From contig JAEMWC010000615.1 in assembly GCA_016490735.1 (NCBI GenBank), positions 385,001 through 449,000 on the forward strand: a stretch of DNA of 64,000 nt, given 5' to 3'. The translations under genes and the position numbers were made by a program. Below the pieces are notes generated by a model. That model was not told the DNA's origin. It did no database searches and saw nothing but the letters and a program-made list of their open reading frames with translations. Of this stretch, positions 1-11,969 are shown one piece after another. Source of the stretch: Pachyseris speciosa. Taxonomy: Eukaryota > Cnidaria > Anthozoa > Scleractinia > Pachyseridae. How positions within the stretch are numbered: the stretch's first letter is position 1; each line of letters opens with the position of its first letter.

Positions 1-1180
1 AGTCCTCTATTGCTATTATAAAATATTTCTAAAAATTAATTCGACAAATGAAGGGAAAATTTGTTTATTTACTTCTTGATTTCAATAGATTTTCTCGATA
101 CAAACTCTGAACAATCCTATTTGCTACTAACCAATCATAACGCGCAACTGACAATCAGAATTCGCGTTATAAAAGTCAGAATCAAGTTGAAATTGTTGGC
201 AAACCACATGCGAGGCCATGTTGATTCAAATGATTTCAGCTTTGATTCCTCCTTAATCGTGAATGTGATAAAATTAAGTGTTCGTGAATCGTGAATGTGA
301 TAAATACTGAATGTTCGGCGTGAACTAGAAGAAATGTTCAAGATATACAATTCTGTAAGGAGAGAACATCAAGATGAGAAGTTTATTTAAGCTGGAAATG
401 AATGTCACAGGGCTAAAGTACAGGTCACATTCCACAAGTCACAGATACAGGTCACAGTTTTATTGATTGGTAACTTAACCAAACAGTCGTCTCCTCAATC
501 TAAAACAAAACTTTGGATAGTGATTAGGTCTAGGAGACACTTTTGGGCTTCTTTATTTATCTGTAGCACGGTGGCATGTATGTTGACCTGTGGAATGTGA
601 CCTGTACTTTAGCCCCGCCCGTGCTTGACCACTAGTGTGGTTCGACCTTGGCCGATTTGGGAGACCGAGAACATGGTTGAGAAGTTGAATCGCTTATCGT
701 GCCTTGTGAAGTTTTCCATGTTAGGAATCATAGCCGAAGCAGCAGATCCAGGTTGTAGTATATTTTTAAGCTAAGAAGCTATCAGAGAAAATACATATTA
801 CGCTAATTTGACAGCCAAAACACGGCAACCGATCGGCGGCGCAAAGGTTGATTTGAAGCATTTACAGTCTGTAGCACATAGTTTGGTGTACGTTTTCGGG
901 TACATTTTTTTAAACAAAGAATGTCTTACAGAGAATTTTATTGTAGTACTTAAAGCAAAAATTACCTTGGAAAACGTTTACTGCTTATTCAGTTGTTGCA
1001 TATTTTGTCGTCTTAGCCTTGCTGTAGATCGTCTAGCTCACGATCATCGAGGCAGGCAAAGCGCTGTGGTTTTTCTTTTGCTTTCTATCCTCGGGCTCAC
1101 GGGGAAGAGATAGCTAAACCCGAAATCGAAGTTTGACAATTTTTTTCTCCATTTCCTTAATAGTTGTACTTGAAATTACA
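1..1180. other. No gene recognised (left flank of provirus)
   Basis: Apart from the inverted-repeat element at 410-615, I recognise no coding region. The short open frames lack domains and are interrupted on both strands. Because the MCP fragment ends at 1181, the left end of the provirus should lie here or just outside the window. I could not find a terminal inverted repeat matching the region near 25.6 kb. Confidence 0.5.
410..615. mobile_element. MITE-like element with 27-bp inverted repeats
   Basis: The arm at 410-436 (beginning GGGCTAAAGTACAGG) is matched exactly by its reverse complement at 589-615. The ~150 bp between the arms have no reading frame. Size and structure fit a non-autonomous DNA transposon; no clear target duplication is visible. 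Confidence 0.7.
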
Positions 1181-1387
1181 TTAAGAGTCTTGCGAAAGCT
1201 TTGAAGTATCCAACTTTTGCTTCGTTAAGTCAAAATAAATGAATGGAAATAATTCTTTGAAGTTTTTAATGTTTAGCAATGTACCCTGTAAGTATTCATT
1301 GTTAGCATGTACAAACTTCAATACATCTCTGTAAACTCTTATCATATCTGTTGATGGTACGTAACGAACAGAAGGAAAATAAATTTT
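1181..1387 (-). pseudogene. Major capsid protein, C-terminal fragment (Polinton/adintovirus-like)
   Basis: The last ~68 codons of a double-jelly-roll-type major capsid protein read leftwards and end in a stop at 1181-1183. A segment around FKELFPFIYFDL matches the usual C-terminal region of the MCP in cnidarian Polinton/adintovirus-like elements, from family knowledge. The open frame appears to begin at 1480, but its first ~31 codons come from the inserted DNA element whose left end is at about 1390. The rest of the gene resumes beyond that insertion at 5966-6929. This is a broken piece of the gene; the assignment rests on motif memory and on neighbouring viral genes. Confidence 0.7.
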
Positions 1388-2786
1388 AATATATATATTT
1401 AGCCGAGCGTAAAAGCGGAGCTCCAAAAGCATTCTTTTTCTACTTGCATTTACATATAGTCTGCTTGTCATATCACCCATCTGACCTCACTCAAGCTACA
1501 GACCCAATGCTGTAAAAAATAGTATGGAATTTGGACCCCCTGCACATTTGCACCCTCCAGTCCAGATCTGCTTGTGGATCAGATTTGTACCCCCTAGTCC
1601 ACAACTGCTAGCAGATATGAATCCCCTTTTACGGATTTAGACCCCCCACCCCCTAAATACAAGCGTTTTATTGAGTAAGGTAATAAAAATTCCTTTGCAA
1701 AACAAGTTTGGAGATGTTAAAAAGCAAAATAAAAATATTGAGGTAGGTTTTTTTTAAAATAATTTTTAATACTTTGTGTAAAAAAAAAACCTGCAATGCT
1801 AGTTTCCATCTATAAATTTTTAAAACAAAACATTCCTTAACATCTTAGAGCAATACCTAAGGACAGGTCTGTTTCCCCGTTCAACTGTAGGCTACTTAGT
1901 TATGGTTTAGAGCCACTAGAAATTGGTGGAGAAGCCTGGTGAATGCTATTTTGAATCAGTATCCGACATCAGATATATAATGATTCAGATCATCACTTCA
2001 TAATGAATGCAATTTCAGTTATCCAAAGCCTCCCATGAGAGAGTTGGAAATCAGAAATTGTGTATCCTCTGGATATATGTATGCCTCAAAAAAAATTATG
2101 AAAGAAAGATTCATGGAAATCAATAAAAATATTTAGATGATATGCATTAAGACCAAGATATTTCTTTTGATCAGTTACTTCTTGACCTTACTATTGCAAA
2201 AAACTTCTTGCTGACATTAAGCTCATTAATCAATGCACCTACAGTGTTTTCAAAAAGAAATCCAGCTGCTCTTCTGGCCAGCCAAGTGCAAGACTAAGCA
2301 ACTTGATAATAAAATATTGCGCATTTGGTTGATATCACTATCAAGGTAATTATCAATGTAGTATGAGGATTTAAGGTAATTATTCACCAAAGCAAAAGTG
2401 CTGGAAATCCGTGTTAGCCATCTTAACTTGATGTTTTTTTTTTGCAAGAAAGGTAAGGATTAGTCTCACATTTCTCCATGTACATTTGAAATTGCACAAC
2501 ATACTTCATCAAACATCAAAACTCCCATTAGTGCCAAATGTCATCCAAACATACCACAAGATTGGTGTGACCAGCTATGAATAAAATTAAAAGACTGCAT
2601 GCCGGAGAAGGAAGTCCAAAGGATCAGTGTACATTGATGAGAAAGAGCTTACTTTAAGTAATTTTAAGTTTTAAGTTTAATAATACTTTGTCATGCAAAT
2701 ACATCTAAGTTGATACAAAAAAAAAGTGCATGAATGGAGAATAATTGGGAGAAAGTAAATTCCCATACAAAGAATATTATCTAATA

Positions 2787-3214
2787 CAGTAATAGCCCAC
2801 GTATAAGAACCTGGGTTTTAAGACCCTGTTAGGCTAAAATTTTCATTTTAAGCCCCCTCCACATAAGAACCTATTGAGGCTAAAATTTTAACTTAGGTTC
2901 TTATCAGTGGGGTTGCTGTAAAAGTGTAAAGGTAGAAACTGCTGAATGAGTTTCTTTGTTGTTTTGTTGAAAACATATACTGTACCTGCACTGAACTGCC
3001 TATAAGCATTTCTCTATGGCACAAATAAATGATTTATACTGTATTATGAGATGATATTTATCATATATATAGTATATTCAGATAAAATTCATACGAAAAT
3101 ATAAGAACCTATTTTAAGAACCTTGGTAGCCTAAATTTGCTTAAGTACCATTTATATAAGAACCTATTTACGCTAAATTGGAAAATTCAGGTTCTTATAC
3201 GTGGGCTATTACTG
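2787..3214. mobile_element. Tc1/mariner-type miniature element nested in copy A
   Basis: The element starts CAGTAATAGCCCACG and ends with the reverse complement CGTGGGCTATTACTG, giving inverted repeats of about 28 bp. It is flanked by TA at 2785-2786 and 3215-3216. Copy B has the undisturbed site near 8911, where TCTAATATTACACATTC is continuous, so this is a true insertion with TA duplication. CAGT...ACTG termini and a TA target are typical of Tc1/mariner/pogo elements. The interior (428 bp in all) is AT-rich and non-coding, with several more copies of the AAGAACCT motif. Confidence 0.9.
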
Positions 3215-3532
3215 TATTACACATTCTAAAAACTAAGAGGTGAAATTTAAACGTGGCCGAAAGCTAACCTGATCAAATAATCGAATACTTGTCTCTTACA
3301 AGTCACCCCTGCTTTGAGATTAACAATAAAAATAAAGAAGTAAAATTGATATACAATCCAAAGCTAACCTAATTAAATTACATACTTGTCACTCACAAGC
3401 TAGATCTGATTTAAAATTGACACAAATAATGTAATAGATAGGACTTAAAACTGCTTAAAGAAGGTGCATGCATGATGTTCGATGGAACACCATTCCAGTC
3501 TGGTATGTAGCGATTAAAAAGAAAAGCTGAAG

Positions 3533-3535
<3 letters not shown>

Positions 3536-3605
<70 letters not shown>
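3536..3605. repeat. (AT)n microsatellite
   Basis: About 70 bp of uninterrupted AT dinucleotides sit inside copy A. Copy B has only ATATATATAT at the matching place near 9250, so the tract expanded after the copies separated or shrank in B. Confidence 0.95.
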
Positions 3606-3608
<3 letters not shown>

Positions 3609-5785
3609 GTCAGGCCAAGCCTAGAATGGGAGCTGCACACTCTCTCCGAGTCTCTCTCTTTCCGCTTTATTTGGGCTAGTTTAATTTGTGTCAAAAACAA
3701 TTGAGCAGCAGCAGGGAAAACGAAGAGTTTTCGATAGCAAACGTTTGCAAAAAAAAAGACAGACATTCGTGAGTCCTAACTACTTTCAGATGAAAGCGTA
3801 ACGGAATTCAAAGCGGATAAAAAAAAAACACTACAAGCGAACAACGATGCGAGTGTTTTGCCCGAAGAAGGAGAAGGTGGAGAAATTAAACAAGACTAGC
3901 TTGTAATAAAAATAGCTTGTACTGATTAACCTAAGAAAAACCGGTATTTATTTTGACAAAAAATGCCTGTAGAAAAGACAATAAAGGGTAAAAACTGATC
4001 GTTAAGAGCAGCCAAGAGGAATTGACCGCGGTTCAGAAACAACAGAACAACAAACATAAGTATTACAAGAAAACAAAGCACAATACGATTAATATTTCTT
4101 CGAAGATTCTTGGAAAAGGTGGAGATATTAGACAAGTAACAAAAATTGCTTAGCAATTTTGACATAAATGTCCGTAGAAAAGACTACAAAAAGAGGTCCA
4201 CACCTGATCGTTTAGAGCAGTTAACAGGAATCACTGAGGCAGCAATCACTCGGAACGCGACAGAGCTGAATAATAGCGCCATTTCCCAAAAAATCTTTCC
4301 TTGGCTGACACAAAACGCTAAAGAGCTTTGATAGTTTTACTGGTACTTCCCATGTCTTCCGAATAACCTTCTTCAATTAATGATTCTCAGTGGCAAAGCG
4401 TCATCCAGTTAACGAAGAAAGCGCTTGCCAAACCACACCAGCATTTCTCTCGGAGACCCGTCCACTATAAAATTTATCAAAGCCAGCCCAGCCAGTCAAC
4501 CCATTTCGCTGTTTTTAACATCCAAACGCTGATTTCTACCGGTTCAAACAAATTAAGACGACATGTTTACAGACGGCGAAACTTATTATTGTTGTTTACA
4601 GGCCGCTTTCGAAGAAGATCTCTAAAATGTTTTTCAAATGACGAGTGAAGCGCGCTGGTCTTTGACATTTTTGACAGCATTTTGACAACTTTATGTCAGC
4701 TTTTGAGACGTACACATGCACATGCATTTGATCGGCTTTTTTTTAAATCGAGCTTGAGTTTCCGCCTTTAATGCTTAATTTTACGAGGACTCATTGTAAT
4801 TAAGTGTTATTAAGATAAGGGCAAAAGTTTCTTAACGCTGTTGAGGTACCAAGGTCGAAAAACAGTCAGCCAAGCCGAGTAAAACACTCGTTCGCTTGCA
4901 AAGAAAACAACCTAACAAAACAAACAAACAATTCAACTACTTCTTTGCGTCCAAAACGAGTACAGATGATTGTTATTTATATCCAGTCGAGAGAAAAATA
5001 CAAGTTTCATTCCTGAACAAAAGTAACAACGATTAAACCAAATGTTAAGCTTCTATTTATTTACTTTACCTCACTGTCCTGCGCTGTGTTGTAGAGGTTT
5101 CTACCACTTGAAAATCAGACGTAAGCTTTAGTAAAGTAAAAACCAGTATCCGCGAAAATAGCAAACGGTTTGTCCAAAGAAAGAGCTTTTTCCACAGAGT
5201 TTGAGCTACTAGTTCCTCCCATTAACACAGGTGAACTGTTAAGTGACCTTTCTTAGTGAGATGCAAGATGCCGCGGTAAAGTGAAAGCCCTTGAAGCGTT
5301 GAATTATAACGTTTTCAACCGCACAATCGATCCAAGTTTGAAGCTTTTCTTGAGAAAAATCTTTTGCTGTTCCTTTCATCCATAGTATCTTTTGACAAGT
5401 TCTTGATTTTTATGCTTTTTACGCGAATTTAAAGACAAACTTCCATCGAAGAAGATGAAGTTGTTTTGGTCAAAATGAAAACCAAGTGAATGTGAAATTA
5501 CGACCCGCAGAAAGCGCGCGAAAAATTAAGGTTTGATTTGGTTTGTGTGTCCCACACCTGGTTTGAGCCTGCGATCAAATCGAAAGCAAGTATCTGGTCA
5601 GCGGTCTTAACTTGAGATCCCGATATGGTCACGTGACACTGGTCAGCGGATACCTTGTTTTGACAGGTGTCAATTGGCTATAAGATGGATGTCCAGTATC
5701 AAAGATGTACGCTGGGTGTACACTGTAAACTAGCTGGTCAGCTGCTGGGCCAGGTGGAGTATGGCCGCCATGTTGGATTTTTATG

Positions 5786-5816
<31 letters not shown>

Positions 5817-5965
5817 GACTCCGTCGTCGTCGTCGTCGTCGTCGTGCGTACGCGTCCACGAGCAATACCGCTACCCAAGATTACCATGAGAAAAGCAGTT
5901 GACGGTTTTCTATAGGTATGGTGCTCCGCTTGGTGGCCCTTCGGGCCGCCGGAGCTCCGCTATTA

Positions 5966-6929
5966 CTACCCACTTCTACATGACAACTGCTCAAAGTTCT
6001 GTTGTTTTCAACAGAAAATGTGTCAAATAAGAAAGGGTTTTGAGTTTGGCCATTCCACCTTGCATCATTTATAATGAAAACGAAGACGTGCCTAGGCCTG
6101 AATTCAGCTTTTTCGTTGTCGTGAACTACAGCTTGATACCACGTTTTCTTGAAGGTACGTTCACTTTTTTAGTTCTAAATATTTGCTAATATATCGTGAT
6201 TTCCCTTCAGGAGTGAAAATTATAATTGGGACAATCAACTGCATTTTTGTTATAATAACACGACAATTATCAGCGGCTTGTCAGATTAAGTTGTCATCAC
6301 GTTCAATCTCAAACTCTAATTGAACGCGGGTATTTGGCAGCAGATAATCTCTTAAAGCGTCAAAGAATGAGTACCTATTCAATGGTATCTCTGTGCTTAC
6401 AGTGCTCGATGTTCCAAGAAGAGCTTTTGTTGCCGCAAAACCTTTGATATAAGTTGCTCTTCTTGTAGCTAAATGATTTACTTCATCGGCTGTAAATTCC
6501 CTCTCTTCCGCTGTTCTTGTTGTATCAAAAAAGAAAAATTCCTTAGTCGCCGCGCTTTTAGCATATTGGGCTATAATCGAGAAGATTCATAATATTTACA
6601 CATTGATTTTTATCACTGCATTTATAAGCTTTAATGCCGTTTGCCTTAATATCTAAATTCTTTATTCATGAGTGACTGCCATTTTCAATTCTATTCTGAA
6701 CGGCTGCAGCAATATTTCCACCATCCGCAAACTTAATAACTTTAAAATCTAAAGCAATTCTTGCGTTATGCCAATCGAAAGGTTCTTCAGCACCGCTGTT
6801 GTCAACAACGAATTTATAACCGTTCTTTTTTTGATGAGCATTATTCCCGACAACAGATACCAGAGGTGTTTCCAACTCGAATAAAACATCTTCATGCCTT
6901 TCAACAAATTTATGATTACGGAAATTCAT
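5966..6929 (-). pseudogene. Major capsid protein, N-terminal and middle part (Polinton/adintovirus-like)
   Basis: This reads leftwards from a start at 6929. The first 87 codons are open and include DWHNARIALDFKV, a segment characteristic of the N-terminal jelly roll of Polinton/adintovirus MCPs. After a stop at 6666-6668, coding continues in shifted frames to the edge of copy A at about 5966. Blocks there include a TRTAEEREFTADEVN-like stretch (about 6470-6540), VQLEFEIERDD (about 6310) and a RVIITKMQLIVP-like strand (about 6240). The C-terminus lies at 1181-1387. At least two frameshifts plus the 4.6-kb insertion make it a dead gene. Its product would have formed the hexagonal capsomers of the virion. 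Confidence 0.78.
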
Positions 6930-7164
6930 TGTTAGGTTTTATTAATAGTTTAGAAAATATTTTACTTGATCATTCTTTTTATACGGTCACCGACGGTGCT
7001 GATATTTTTGGAAGATGAGCGGTGTTTTTGTAGCTCGCGGAGTATGACCTCACTACCTGGGAAGTAGTCCATCGCTTTGTGTATTTTATTATCAGGTTGA
7101 TGCTCTTGTTTAATTAAGGTGATCGTTTTTTTTTTGTTTTGTTTTTTTTTTTCACAAATCTCAA

Positions 7165-7257
7165 TCAGCCTGGTTCAATTGATGTTGCTAAATGTTTTTT
7201 GATATATCTTCCTGTAGCAGGATCGTAGCGTTTTTTAAATTCACATTGCCTTGCCAT
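7165..7257 (-). CDS. Small basic ORF between penton and MCP genes
   Basis: This is a 30-codon ORF with an ATG at 7255-7257 and a TGA at 7165-7167. Its start MARQCEFKKRYDPATGRYI is basic and ends in YDPATGRY-like residues. From memory, Polinton/adintovirus genomes of cnidarians carry a small basic gene with such an N-terminus at this place, between the penton-like and MCP genes. I cannot name its function. The stop is probably premature, because coding-like sequence continues leftwards to about 7030 (around GSEVILRELQKHRSS) in another frame before the MCP start. It is best read as the intact front end of a broken small virion or DNA-binding gene. Confidence 0.45.
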   Translation of the reverse strand: MARQCEFKKRYDPATGRYIKKHLATSIEPG

Positions 7258-7282
7258 GTCTACTTTTATTATTACCGAAATA

Positions 7283-7485
7283 TTATAGAGGTGTGGATTT
7301 TAATATCAATCTCATAAACCAATCTATACCATTCAGATCAACTGGCCGATCGAGTGCATCAGTTACATAAAATGTCATATGACCGATTCTGTTAGTAATT
7401 AGGTTCTAAACTATCTCCTTTTCTTCCAATGTAAATGGGAAACCTCTTGTTAAATTATCTTTTGGTATTACCGTTAATGTATTCG
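7283..7485 (-). pseudogene. Penton-like minor capsid protein, C-terminal fragment
   Basis: Read leftwards from the edge of copy B, this encodes a stretch with FYVTDALDRPVDLNGIDW, a typical C-terminal block of the Polinton/adintovirus minor capsid (penton) protein, and it stops at about 7283. One in-frame stop interrupts it near 7405. The N-terminal part lies beyond copy B at 11409-11969. In the virion this protein would occupy the fivefold vertices. The family is assigned from motif knowledge and from its place between the MCP and the rightward block. Confidence 0.7.
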
Positions 7486-7487
7486 TA

Positions 7488-10400
7488 ATATATATATTTA
7501 GCCAAGCCTAAAAGCGGAGCTCCAAAAGCATTCTTTTTCTACTGGCATTTACATATAGTCTGCTTGTCATATCACCCATCTGACCTCACTCAAGCTACAG
7601 ACCCAATGCTGTAAAAAATAGTATGGAAAGGCCGTCTGAGCCAGTGACACAGTGGATTTGGACCCCCAACGGATAAGCACCCTCCAGTCCAGATCTGCTT
7701 GTGGATCAGATTTGGACCCCATAGTCCAGAACTGCTAGCAGATATGAACCCCTTTTTACGGATTTGGACCACCATCCCTCCTAAAACAAGCGTTCTATTG
7801 AGTAAGGTAATAAAAATTCCCTTGCAAATTGAGTTTGGAGATGCTAAAAAAGCAAAATAAAAATTTTGAGGTAGGTTTCTTAAAAATAATATTTAATACT
7901 TTGTGTAAAAAAGAATCTGCAACGCTAGTTTGCATCTATAAATTTTTAAAACAAAACATTTCTCAACATCTTAGAGCAATACCTAAGGACAGGTCTGTTT
8001 CCCCGTTCAACTGTAGGCTACTTAGTTATGGTTTAGAGCCACTAGAAATTGATGGAGAAGCCTGGTGATTACTCCTTTGAATCAGTATCACATCAGATAT
8101 ATAGTGATTCAGATCATCACTTCATGATGAATGCAATTTCAGTTATCCACAGCCTAGTCCCATGAGACAGTTGGAAATCAGAAATGGTGTACCCTCTGGA
8201 TATATGTATGCCTCAAAAAATTATGAAAGAAAGATACACGGAAATCGTATTTAGATAATATGAATTAAGAGTAAGATATTTCTTTTGATCAGTTACTTCT
8301 TGACCTTACTATCACATAAAGACTGCTTGCTCACATTGAGCTCATCAATCAATGCACCTACAGTGTTTTCAGTGAAAAGAAAGAAATCCAGCTGCTCTTC
8401 TGGCCAGCCAAGTGCAAGACCAAGCAACTTAATAATAAAATATTGGCCATTTGGTTGATACCACTATCAAGGTAATTAACAATGCAGTATGAGGATTTAA
8501 GGCAATGATTCATTAAAGCAAAAGTGCTGGAAATCCGTGTTAGCCATCTTAACTTGATTTTCTATTTTGCAAGAAAGGTAAGGACTAGTCTCACATTTCT
8601 CCACGCACATTTGAAATTGCTCAACCTACTTCATCAAACATCAGAAATCCCATTAAACATTTATGCCAAATGTCATCCAAACATCCCACAAGATTGGTGT
8701 GACCAGCTACTAATAAAATTAATTGAAAGACTGTATGCAGGAGAAGGAAGTCCAAAGGATGCGTACATTGATAAGAAAGAGCTTACTTTAAGATTAATTT
8801 TAAGTTTTAAGTTTAATAATACTTTGTCATGCGAATACAACTAAGTTGATAACAAAAAAAGTGCATGACTGGAGAATAATTGGGAGAAGTAAATTCCCAC
8901 ACAAAAAATATTATCTAATATTACACATTCTAAAAATTAAAAGGTGAAATTTAAACGTGGCCCAAAGCTAACCTATTAGAATCAAATAAAATCGAATACT
9001 TGTCTCTTTACAAGTCGCCTCTTATTTGAGATTGACAACAAAAATTAACAAGTAAAATTGAAATACAATCCAAAGCTAATCTGATTAAATTACATACTTG
9101 TCACTCACAAGCAACATCATTTAAAATTGACACAAATAATGCAATAAATAGGACTTAAAACTGCTTAAAAGAAGGTGCATGCACGATGTTCGATGGGACA
9201 TCATTCCAGTCTGTTATGTAGCGATTTATAAAGAAAAGCTGAACGCCATATATATATATTTTGCCAGGCCAAGCCTAGAATCGGAGCTGCACACTCTCCC
9301 CGAGCAACGTCGCATGGCTTTTGTTTGGGCCAGTTTAATCTGTGTCCAAAACAATTGAGCAGCAGCAGGGAAAACGAAGAGTTTTCGATAGCAAACGTTT
9401 GCAAAAAAAAAAAAGACAGACATTCTTGAGTCCTAACTACTTTCAGATGAAAACGTAAAGGAATTCAAAGCGGATAAAAAACACTACAAGGGACGCAAAG
9501 TACGATGCGAGTGTTTGCTCGAAGAAGGAGAAGGTGGAGAAATTAAACAACACTAGCTAGTAATAAAATAGCTTGTACTGATTAAATGTCCGTAGAAAAG
9601 ACAACCAAATAGGTCCGCACCTGATCGTTTAGAGCAGTCAACATGAATCACTGAGGCAGCAATCACTCAGAACGCGACAGAGCTGAATAATAGCGCCATT
9701 GCCCACAAAATCCTTCCTTGGCTAGCACAAAACACTAAAGTGCTTTGATAGTTTTACTGTTACTTCCCATGTCTTCCGAAGAACCTTCTTCAATTAATGA
9801 TTTTCAGTGGCAAAACATCATCCAGTTAACGAAGAAAGAGCTTCCCAAACAACACCAGCATTTCTCTCGATGACCCGTTCACTATAAAATTCATCAAAGC
9901 CAGCCAGCCAGTGAACCCATTTCGCTGTTTTTAAAATCCAAACGCTGATTCTTACCGTTCAAACAAATTAAGATGACATGTTTATAGACGGCGAAACTCG
10001 TAATTGCTGTTTACCGGCCACTTTCGACGAAGATCTCTAAAACGTTTTTCAAATAACGAGTGAAGCGCGCTGGTTTTTGACATTTTTGACAGCATTTTGA
10101 CAACTTTATGTTAGATTTTGAGACGTGCACAATTTGCATATGAATTTGATCGACTTTTTTTACTCGAGCTTGAGTTTCCGCCTTTAATCGTTAATTTTAC
10201 GAGAATTCGTTGCGATTACGTGTTAATAAGACAAGGGCAAAAGTTTCTTAACGCTGTTGTGGCACCAAGGTCGAAAAACAGTCAGCCAAGCCGAGTTAAA
10301 ACACTCGTTCGCTTGCAAAGAAAACATCCTAACAAAACAAACAAAAAATTCAACTTCTTCTTTGCGTCCAAAACGAGTACAGATGATTGTTATTTATATC

Positions 10401-11324
10401 CATTCGAGAAAAAATAAAAGTTTCATTCCTAAACAAAAGTAACAACGATTAAACCAAATGTTAAGCTACTATTTATTTAATTTACCTCACCGTCCTGTGT
10501 TGTAGAGGTTTCTACCACTTGAAAATCAGACGTAAGCTTCAGTAAAGTAAAAACAAGCATCCGCAAAAATAGCAAACGGTTTGTCTAAAGAAAGAGCTTC
10601 TTCCACAGAGTTTGAGCTACTCGTTCCTCCCATTAATACAGGTGAACTGTTACGTGACCTTTCTTGTTGATGAGATGCAAGATGCCGCGGTAAAGTGAAA
10701 GCCCTTGAAGCGTTGAATTATACTGTTTTCAACCGCACAATCGATCCAAGTTTGAAGCTTTTCTTGAGAAAAATCTTTCGCTCTTTTCTTTCATCACTTG
10801 AAAATTCACCTTCCGGAGTATGATTTGACAAGTTCTTGATTTCTATGCTTTTTACGCGAATTTAAAGACAAACTTCGATCGAAGAAGATGAATTTGTTTT
10901 GCCCAAAATGAAGAAACCAACTGAATGTGAAATTACGAGCCGCACAAAACGCGCGAAAAATTAAGCCTCGGTTCGGTTTGGGTGTCCCACACCTGGTTTG
11001 AGCCTGCGATCCAATCGAAAGCAAGTACCTGGTCAGCGGTCAACTTAAAAAAAAACAGCTGACCTCGATGAGGTCTTAAGTTGAGCCCGCGATATGGTCA
11101 CGTGACACTGGTCAGCGGATACCTTGTTTTGACAGGTGTCAATTGGCTATAAGATGGATGTCCAGTATCAAAGACGTACGCTGTAAACTAGCTTGTCAGG
11201 GTGGCAAGGTGGAGTATGGCCGCCATGTTGGATTATTATGGTTATTATTAGGATATTATTAATTATTGGGCGATTCCGTCGTCGTCGTGCGTACGCGCCC
11301 ACAGGCAATACCGCTAGCCAAGAT

Positions 11325-11356
<32 letters not shown>

Positions 11357-11406
11357 AAGTATCGTGTTCCTCTTGGCGGCCCTTCGGGCCGCCGGAGCTC
11401 CGCTAT
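7488..11406. mobile_element. Short-TIR DNA element, copy B (inserted in penton gene)
   Basis: This 3.92-kb copy of the element at 1390-5963 has the same termini, with TA at 7486-7487 and 11407-11408. It lacks the nested TA-flanked element of copy A. Small indels and substitutions against copy A occur throughout, so the copies are paralogous insertions and not an assembly duplicate. One 106-codon open frame (8524-8844, +) includes AKCHPNIPQDWCDQLLIKL and a hydrophilic tail. The same stretch in copy A is frameshifted, so it may be a remnant of a former gene. I do not recognise it. Confidence 0.8.
8524..8844 (+). CDS. Unrecognised ORF inside copy B
   Basis: This is a 106-codon ATG-started frame, AT-rich and Leu/Lys/His-rich, with a more protein-like middle (residues ~38-90) that contains two Cys and ends in a KDAYIDKKEL-like stretch. 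The corresponding place in copy A (about 2400-2680) carries indels that break it. It could be a relic of the element's original protein or chance. No domain is recognised and no function is proposed. Confidence 0.2.
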   Translation: MLEIRVSHLNLIFYFARKVRTSLTFLHAHLKLLNLLHQTSEIPLNIYAKCHPNIPQDWCDQLLIKLIERLYAGEGSPKDAYIDKKELTLRLILSFKFNNTLSCEYN

Positions 11407-11408
11407 TA

Positions 11409-11969
11409 ACACCATCAACTAAGCTATCGTTAACGACATTCAAACCTATTTTTAGAACGTCTATCGAATTTGTAATGTTGGGGAGAGTTGATCCAACCTC
11501 AGTTCTTGTGATAAGTTTCTTATCGAAACCGATTAACTTACCGAATTTGGTGTTTCGAAGATCGAGTTGGTAGTTATTTGATATCTCTATCTCCACCTTA
11601 TAATTCGATAATACAAACCTGAGATTTATGTAAAATTTATCACCAAAATTATCGCTAGTCATGTGATTTTTACTCTTCATCAGTTGATGAAGGTAATTAT
11701 TCAGATCTTCGTAAGAATACATCCTATCAACAATTCACCCAATTAACACCACCATCCGGACTGTAACGCAACTTATCATCATTATACACATTTTTTACGT
11801 TATGCCATGAATATGTCATTGAGGCTCTATTAAAACCGATTGAATGTTTCATGCCATCAGGCAGTGTAATTGTTGGTGTGAATTTGATTGTGAATTCATT
11901 CTGTTTACTAATTCCTCTTTTCTCTCGATTTACAGATGATATATACAAAGATCTTTTTATCTCCGCCAT
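11409..11969 (-). pseudogene. Penton-like minor capsid protein, N-terminal part
   Basis: This reads leftwards from an ATG at 11969. The first 80 codons start MAEIKRSLYISSVNRE and include a TLPDGMKHSIGFNRASMTYSW-like segment. A frameshift at about 11725 leads to MYSYEDLNNYLHQL and continues to the edge of copy B near 11409. The YSYEDLN block and the order of segments match the N-terminal half of the cnidarian Polinton/adintovirus penton-like protein. The second half lies at 7283-7485. A frameshift plus the 3.9-kb insertion make it a pseudogene. The start is chosen because it faces the rightward block across a 140-bp divergent gap. Confidence 0.72.

Larger units (their letters stand above)
1390..5963. 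mobile_element. Short-TIR DNA element, copy A (inserted in MCP gene)
   Basis: This 4.57-kb, essentially non-coding element resembles copy B (7488-11406) from end to end. Both begin TAATATATATATTTAGCC followed by AAAGCGGAGCTCC, and both end in GGCGGCCCTTCGGGCCGCC followed by GGAGCTCCGCTATTA. The shared GCGGAGCTCC/GGAGCTCCGC core makes a short terminal inverted repeat, and TA on both sides (1388-1389, 5964-5965) may be the target duplication. It is longer than copy B because of a nested element at 2787-3214 and microsatellite growth: (AT)n at about 3536-3605 and (CGT)n at about 5822-5844. No transposase is recognisable, so it was probably mobilised in trans. Confidence 0.8.

Noticed and set aside
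3455..3766. 103-codon leftward ORF with long Ile-Tyr run
   Set aside because: The run is the (AT)n microsatellite in transposon copy A read as protein; flanks have no domain.
5629..5865. 78-codon leftward ORF with poly-Arg
   Set aside because: Encoded by the (CGT)n microsatellite at the end of copy A; matching stretch in copy B is short.
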